In this document: positions 57,995-64,000 of the stretch, piece after piece
Position numbering within the stretch: the stretch's first letter is position 1
Layout: each line of letters opens with the position of its first letter
NCBI RefSeq assembly: GCF_963576615.1
Contig: NC_088714.1
Coordinates: 5,146,001-5,210,000 of the forward strand
Direction: 5' to 3'
Length of the DNA: 64,000 bases
Source of the DNA: Watersipora subatra
Lineage: Eukaryota; Bryozoa; Gymnolaemata; Cheilostomatida; Watersiporidae
Position numbers and translations under genes: made by a program
The notes under the pieces: model-generated
Told to the model about the DNA's origin: nothing
The model's input: the letters and a program-made list of their open reading frames with translations, nothing else
Database searches by the model: none

Positions 57995-58559
57995 TGTTGT
58001 GGAAGTCAGCGCTGACTAGCCACTAGCAAGTGGGTTCTGCGTACAAGTTGTCTTATACCGAATGAGTAATAGCTCTCATGCACAACTGTAATTGTTGCAA
58101 AGGGTCTGGTGAATAATGGCTTTTATTCACACAAGCTCTATAAACATGAAAAGGTGTAACAATTAGAACAGTTCACTACAATCAAGCGTAATGCTGAAAT
58201 GAGTTAAAGAATAAATACTCAAAACAGTTACACTTGTAAATGTAAGAATGTTAAGCAATATATATGTTACCAAAGATATACAAAGCTGCACAAAGGTAAG
58301 TTAATGTTACCGCACTGTTGTTAATGCAGATTATGAACGTAACTCTCAGTCTTTATTTCAGTCGTTTGTACTCTGTATCGCTAGCTCTGTGCTCTTTGTT
58401 TTCCCGTCTTAACACTGAAGCACCTTTGTTTATATAGCAAGGGCTGAGTGTTAATCAACGGGCTTTCCACGAAAGCTGGCTTTTAAATTATAGGGCTAAT
58501 CTGAGAATAGCTAAATGCTTATGGCAATTAAAGCAGCTCAGCTTAGTAAATCCATCGGA
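57995..58559. mobile_element. LTR-like insertion in the right terminal repeat
   Basis: Interrupts the right terminal inverted repeat, whose left counterpart is continuous at about 50,480. GTAT occurs at both edges (57991-57994 and 58560-58563). It starts TGTTGTGG and contains TTTATATAGC and GGGCTTTCCACGAAAGC, motifs arranged as in 47,696-48,145, so both may be LTRs of one family. The right end lacks CA. Confidence 0.5.
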
Positions 58560-58770
58560 GTATTTACAGGGGAGATAAATCCTAATATATCATTTTTATC
58601 AAGTTTCTCATAGAAGTGGGAATGGCAGTTGTGGCAACTCTTTAGTTTTGAGTTACCCATACCCAAATTAGTCTAAATCACTGCAGAAATTGCCACTGAA
58701 AGGGGCGCCGACGGAACATCATTTCTAGAGCTCTTTTGTATGCTCGGTCCATAGCCTAGTTATGCTGGGC

Positions 58771-59009
58771 GAATAATAAGCTGAAACACTGTTTATATTA
58801 TATATAATAAACTGGAACACCGCTTCTATTATATAAAACCGTTTTATATTTGTCTAATATCGTTGTCAGGAACAATTTTTATAGATTGCACGCATGTTTG
58901 CGAAAAGATTTTAACTACTGTATCTAGCTCTTTCAGACGACAACGACTCGAACTTTGCTAAGGTCTCATAAAGGTCAATGTCGATTGGGCGACTGTGAAC
59001 CGCTACATC
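58771..59009 (+). promoter_or_regulatory. Upstream region of the second XRCC1 copy
   Basis: From about 58,890 it parallels the first copy (GTCAGGAACAAT, GCACGCATGTT, TTTGCTAAGGTCTCATAAAG, TCGATTGGGCG). AT-rich repeats TTATATTATATATAATAAAC lie before it. Conservation in both copies marks the likely promoter and 5' UTR. Confidence 0.5.
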
Positions 59010-62000
59010 ATGCCTGAAATAAAACTAGAACGAGTAGTTTCTGTGAGCAGTGAAGATAAAAAATATCCTGCTACGAACCTGCTTGGTCCTGCAGGCTCTG
59101 GAAAATGGAAATCAGGTTCTGCCGGCGAAAAGCAGCTTTCGGTCATATTGCAATTTAAAAGTTCTTGCAAGCTTTCAGGGATACACGTTAGGAATGACGG
59201 CTCAGCTTTTGTCGAAGTGCTCGTTGGTAAAGAAAGTGCGACATCTGATGATGGTTGGAAGGTAAGGCTGCACATGGACAACAAAATATGAGTGTAAGAT
59301 CAGTAGTGTTCATAAACCACTTCTGATTAGCAATTATCTAATATACGTATTATGTTATAGCTAAAATTGTAGTTAAAGGTGTAGGTTAGGATCTAGAGAA
59401 CAAGATACTTTTCCTTTTGTACCCCAAATCATCGATGTACTGTTAAAAATGATCATAGAGAGGAAACAAAAGCGCTTTGCAGCCTTAGTAAGGCATTTCA
59501 AAGATGATCACTTTGTTGTCTCAATGCAACAAATTGTGAACGGTACAAGTTTATAATATGCTGACAAACAAATTTTGTGCAACACAGCTTGGTGTTTGTT
59601 CTCTGCAATTTTATTTACTAGTGCTTTGGAAGAGAAGCCCCAGCTATTCTTATTACATGTATTTGTAAATAATTATGTAATACAAGTAAATAATTATGTA
59701 ATGCTGGTGTGGGTGTGTGAGCAGATGCGGGTGTGTGTGTTGGTAGGTGTGTGTGGATGGATGAGGATAGATGTGGGTGTGTGTGAGTGTGCGTGTTACA
59801 CACAACTGATAATATGATACACTAAGAGTATCATATTATCAGGTAAATAGCTCTTAAAGAATTGGTGAGAGACAAGCATGAACTTATATCTCGAATTGAG
59901 TAAAAATGCAAGGTCGGAGATGGGAATTTAAATTGTTCATTCTGTTTGTATTCAATATCAAGCATGCCCGATGACATGCTTTTTCAAAGTGTCAGATTTG
60001 ATCATGCCATCATACCATTGAATTGGCATGGAGTAAAGACTACGAAATTCACTTTTTTTATAAGCGATATGAGAAGCTGCTAATAGTGTTGTATATCTCA
60101 TTTAAACTCCTCGCAAAATCGTCCTAAATTCTTAAAAAGCCCGTGAACGTGTATTTACAATATTTCTCTAATATTAAATTAAATTCCACAGCGTTTCCGC
60201 TGTTACTCATTTCATCACCTGCAACACTCCTAGTCCTTGTAGGTAAACCTGCTTTCTGTTTTAACCTTTTTTCTACTTTTTCCCCAGATCGGCAACACAA
60301 ACAATTGCGCGCAATTTAATCATTCTGGATTGAAGTTATTTTAGGTAATAGCATCTTAAAACTGTATTTCCGCATAAGGTCACTCCTGTCTCATACTAGC
60401 TGTCCACATGAAACCGTACTCTCTGTTAATTTCAGGTGTTGTAGTAAATGGTTATTGTATGAGAATGTATAAGGCTTGTATGTGTGTTTCTGTAAATGAA
60501 TAGTGACAAAATCTAGTTGTACAATTCAAGTAAAATGCATGTACATTTGGATATTTTAGTAACAGTAAGGGGCTAGCTTAAAGGATTACTGACTGTTGAG
60601 TAACCATTTTGCTTTCTCAACTCATTTACTCTACTGACTTTTTAAACTGTAGTGCTTTATTTTACTGATGTTCAGCTCAATGATCAATAAAACGATGTTT
60701 CATATAAAATAAGAGTAAAGATTTTTATGGTGCTGCTGCAGCTACGCTTTCATCTGCTACCATTCTCTGTTGTGTGAAATTCTCTCAGGTTATTCTTGTG
60801 GCATCCTCCCTGATGACCCCTGCTGACGCGCGGTCAAACATCAATCTTCACAAAGTCAGGATGTTCAGTGCTGAAAAGCTAAGCAAGTCAAACCGTGAAG
60901 AAAAATGGGATAGGGCCAAAGTGATCTGTACACAGCCATTTAATAAGAGTCAATAGTATGGCTTGTCTTTCATCTCTTTCCTTACTGATGAGGAATCTAA
61001 AGGTGCAGACACAAACCCCTTACAGACCTCTTTCTGTATGATTCCTGTTAATTTGCTCAGCTTCTTTGTGTAAACTTACCATCTTAACTAGTGATTAGTT
61101 GGTCTGCCATTAGATAAGTCAAAATCGATCAAGCTGGATGCTTACACCTTAAATGATGGCACAGACAGTGATGAGCCGAGCAGAACTACTGGTGGAAGTG
61201 TCTTTTCTGACCGAGCTAGGTTGCAGGCCAACATTCCAACACCAACAGCAGCTGCTGCTGTACGTGCTGCCGCAGGAGAGGCTGACCAGAAGGTACTCTT
61301 GTTTTTACAGAGTGCTGTAATAGTAGGCTTGATATTCTGTTCAGTTGATATTAGTAGAAGTCGATTTCTAACTTAGGAATTTTGTAACAGAAGCGAAACA
61401 GCTTGTGTGATGTCTGCTCTCAAAAGGAAAATTGAACAGTTAAAGGAAATTCATGGTACTTGGCAAAACCTCTGCAATTTTGACAATTACTAGTCATCTA
61501 GCTGTGTAACAGGTAGCACTTTTTCAGTTGTGAGAGGAGTGCACACGCACTCAATGAAATTAACAGGTAGTGTTTCGTTGTAACTTATATGTGTAATAGA
61601 TTGGGGTTAAAAAGGAGCGAGATACTTCGAAGCCCTCTCCTGCCTCCAAAGCTGACTCTAAAGCTGTGAAGCGCCCTTCTCCTTCCACAACCTCAGATCT
61701 ACCTAAATCAAAACAGAAGAAAGCGAGCTCTGCACCAACCGCTGAGGCAGCTAGAGCCGACAGCCCACCCTCAGGTATTTTTAGTATGTGATGATCTAGT
61801 AATATTACAGTCCAATTCTTTATATACATTTGTTCTGATGATATAAAAACATTAAAATGTTGATGTGACTTTGAGTTCAAAGATTTGTTACCAAGCGATA
61901 TGGCGTGCCATAGTAAAGGTTTTTGTTTAGTCTTTCAAACACTTTATCGTATTTTCAGCTCATAGAAGTTGACATTTTTACTGCGTAAGCATTGATATGA

Positions 62001-63216
62001 CTAAATGGGTGACATCAGTAAATCGGAACTCCATTGATTTGCTGCTTTGTTTTACATTTTCTAGCATCTGAGCTTAAAGACATTTTGAAAGGAGTTGTCT
62101 TCGCATTGAGTGGCTTTAAAGACCCAAAGCGCGCAGATCTGCGAGAGAAAGCCATATCACTGGGTGCTCGATATGCACCCGACTGGGACAAAAATTGTAC
62201 TCATCTCATATGTGCATTCACAACAGTTCCCAAATCCTCACAGGCATGTTTTACTGTAGTCCTTAATTTAATGAGTACATCAGGCCAGCATGCACTCCCT
62301 CCTCATCATTTGCTTCTTCTATTATTAATGGAGCCATAATCTAGTATAATGAGACTTGTTTGTATAGTTAATAGGTGTAACTTTTGGTGTTACAGGTGAA
62401 TGGCAAGGGATACATCGTTACAGATGATTGGATACTTGACTCACATAAACTTAAAAAGAAACAGCCTTGGAGGGATTACAGGCTAAACAGAGCAAAGTCT
62501 CCTCCTCGAGCCAAAGAAGATGATGAGAAAGTGAGGGGGTTTTCTACAAGAGTCGACTGTCCCTCATACTTATACCTCAAACATGAAAGAAGATAAATGC
62601 ACCTAGGTTTCAGGCCATCTGCAGTCATCTAGCGAATTCAATACTCTATATTCATCACACTCTATGTTTTTGCAGGATAAATTTGCTAAGAAAAACAAAG
62701 AATCACCTATATCAGCCGCAGCCCAACCTCAAAAGAAAAATTTTGATGCTAGCTCTACAGACATTGACAGTGGTGAGCTTAATTTTTTGTCATCCTTGCC
62801 AATCACTTCTGGAATGAAGGATAATCGTGTAACTAACCCAAACCAGCCAACCAGAAATTTAATGAGGTATAATGAGTGTATGAAAGACGGCGGTAGACAT
62901 TCTACAACTCGTTACATCGTCAGTGATTTCGGAAAAAAACTCGTTTTTCGAGAAATTTGAAGTTGTATTGTCACTGCTGTTGCCTCTCGCGGAGAGATGC
63001 ACTAAGCAAACTGTAATATGTTTGTTCCTTGAACTGACATGCGCCAGTTTTGCCAAGACATGCTTGAAGCTATGTAAAAATTGATAAATGCTGTTTATCC
63101 AACAGATGATGGTGCCGGGCAGCCGGATGCCACCCAGGTTGACAGCGATGCCACAGAGATTGATACAGATGATGAGATAGCTGCTCATCTAGCTAGTGAC
63201 ACATCACCTAGTAAAG
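59010..63216 (+). pseudogene. Second XRCC1 copy, nonsense codon in exon 2, last exon beyond the window
   Basis: Exons at 59010-59261, 60789-61002, 61114-61292, 61600-61774, 62065-62243, 62396-62530, 62676-62772 and 63106-63216 match XRCC1 exons 1-8 one for one, with the same lengths except a 3-base deletion in exon 7. In exon 2 CAG is TAG at 60954-60956, after 139 codons, within the N-terminal domain. Every other exon is open and all splice sites, including the GC donor of intron 5, are kept. It is thus a recent, nearly intact duplicate. Exon 1 differs from the other copy at roughly 17 of 252 positions by my count. It could be a pseudogene, a truncated N-terminal protein, or carry a polymorphic stop. 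Confidence 0.92.
59703..59803. repeat. GT-rich simple repeat
   Basis: Imperfect TGTG/GGTGTG tract in intron 1 of the second XRCC1 copy. The first copy has only a short trace (GTGTGCGCGTG at 33,088), so it expanded after duplication. Confidence 0.8.
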
Positions 63217-64000
63217 GTCAGTCAGCTTTGAATTAGTGAAGTCTAGTAGATGCTTCTGCAGTGTAAATAATCTGTTCGGAGAACTTTTATGATATAGGGA
63301 TTTTACATTATATGAGCAGTAAAATACATGTAAATTGCCTAATCCATTCTAAGATCATCCCAAACTCACTACCTCGGCCCTTAAAAACGTAGAAAAACAC
63401 AAAAGAATTTTCTTATTCAAACACTATACAGTGACTGTGGTATTATTGGTTTCTATCGATAAATTTTCACCTTTTTTTTATCATGTTCATTTGGTTTACA
63501 CTTCATGATTAATTTTATGTTAAGTTAAGAGGGACACACACCTTAAATGTCAATTTAAATTGATTCTTTTTTACTTTTTTCTAGACAGCAACGTCTATTC
63601 TGGACACCAAAAAATTAAGTAAAACAAAAATTATTTATTTACTATCGTAATAGCAGTGTCTCTCTGTTTGTCCAAAGCCAGGATTAGAGGTTAGGATAAA
63701 TGATTGATTTCATTGAGACTATAATTTGTGGCATTCAGATCGGTAGACTGGCATTTTAACACCGGCACCAATCGACTGACTCCAGGTGTTTCTGAATAAT
63801 TTTATTTGCGTTATTGGCACACCGACGATCTCTCACGGCAAACTAGACTACCAGGGTACTAGTATATACATGTATAATAGCCCCTGTATAGTACCCTATA
63901 CATCGCTTGCTCTCCCAAATGCGAAAAGAGAGAAAATGATATTTTTAAGGTTTACTACGGGACACTCGGTATTCAAGTCAAATTTGAGAACTTTCGCCAA
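63217..64000 (+). other. Start of intron 8 of the second XRCC1 copy
   Basis: Colinear with 36,554-36,830 and then with 39,050-39,620 of the first copy. The 2.08-kb TA-flanked element is absent here. It includes the reversed SINE-like head at about 63,810-63,870. Exon 9 is expected just past the window. Confidence 0.7.

Larger units (their letters stand above)
50296..58770 (-). mobile_element. Large long-TIR DNA transposon (Academ-like?), with nested elements
   Basis: The segment 50,300-50,797 is inverted relative to 57,713-58,765: GGCTATGG, CAATTTCTGCAGTGATTTAG, ACTAATTTGGGTATGG, AAAGAGTTGCC and TGATGAATCATAGAAAATAA all recur reversed. The terminal inverted repeats are thus about 0.5 kb, the right one enlarged by a 565-bp insert. 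Nothing comparable lies at the homologous place before the first XRCC1. Minus-strand exons inside include an XPG-like nuclease block and a Cys/His-rich exon. Academ elements combine long inverted ends with an XPG nuclease, hence the tentative name. Target duplication not resolved. Confidence 0.55.

Overview
The window is animal nuclear DNA. It is AT-rich, with small exons, GT-AG introns, many minisatellites and a dense, nested population of transposons; nothing looks bacterial. The transposon mix (hAT, Tc1/mariner-like, P-type, a THAP/DDE element, Ty3/gypsy, a CR1/jockey-like LINE, tRNA-derived SINE-like repeats) and the two conserved host genes suggest an invertebrate, perhaps a lophotrochozoan. 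I cannot name the species.

Layout. (1) 1-24,245 (+): a TTC7 (tetratricopeptide repeat protein 7) gene. I reconstructed 20 exons with consistent phases, 810 residues, open at the 5' edge of the window. (2) 24,246-31,816: intergenic DNA with a decayed LINE split by a 1.15-kb hAT-type element, then a 4.8-kb Ty3/gypsy element with 205-bp LTRs. (3) 32,373-40,165 (+): a complete nine-exon XRCC1 gene (567 residues). (4) 40,616-40,783 (-): the last coding exon of a gene convergent with XRCC1. (5) 41,993-47,302 (+): a truncated second copy of the 3' part of TTC7. Exons 12-13 are broken, exons 14-17 are deleted and exons 18-20 are open. (6) 47,303-58,990: flank of the duplicate, filled by a P-type element, a large long-TIR element (XPG-like nuclease exon), and inside it a 4-kb element with a THAP/DDE transposase on the minus strand and a small P2X7-type cysteine-rich protein on the plus strand. 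(7) 59,010-63,216 (+): a second XRCC1 copy with one nonsense codon; its last exon would lie beyond the window.

The order TTC7, XRCC1, minus-strand gene end, TTC7', XRCC1' is best explained by a head-to-tail duplication running from TTC7 intron 11 to just past XRCC1. Later, each copy collected its own insertions. Comparing the two copies supplies empty sites that date and delimit several transposons.

The two host genes have separate jobs. TTC7 is the scaffold of the plasma-membrane PI4-kinase complex; XRCC1 is the scaffold for DNA single-strand-break and base-excision repair. Nothing in the window links them functionally. The features most worth a second look are the nested element carrying a P2X7-type zinc-binding protein, the gypsy element with an inverted copy of its own 3' end inside gag, a 37-bp array grown from an exon/5' splice-site junction, and a Mutator-like element carrying a RecQ-type helicase exon.
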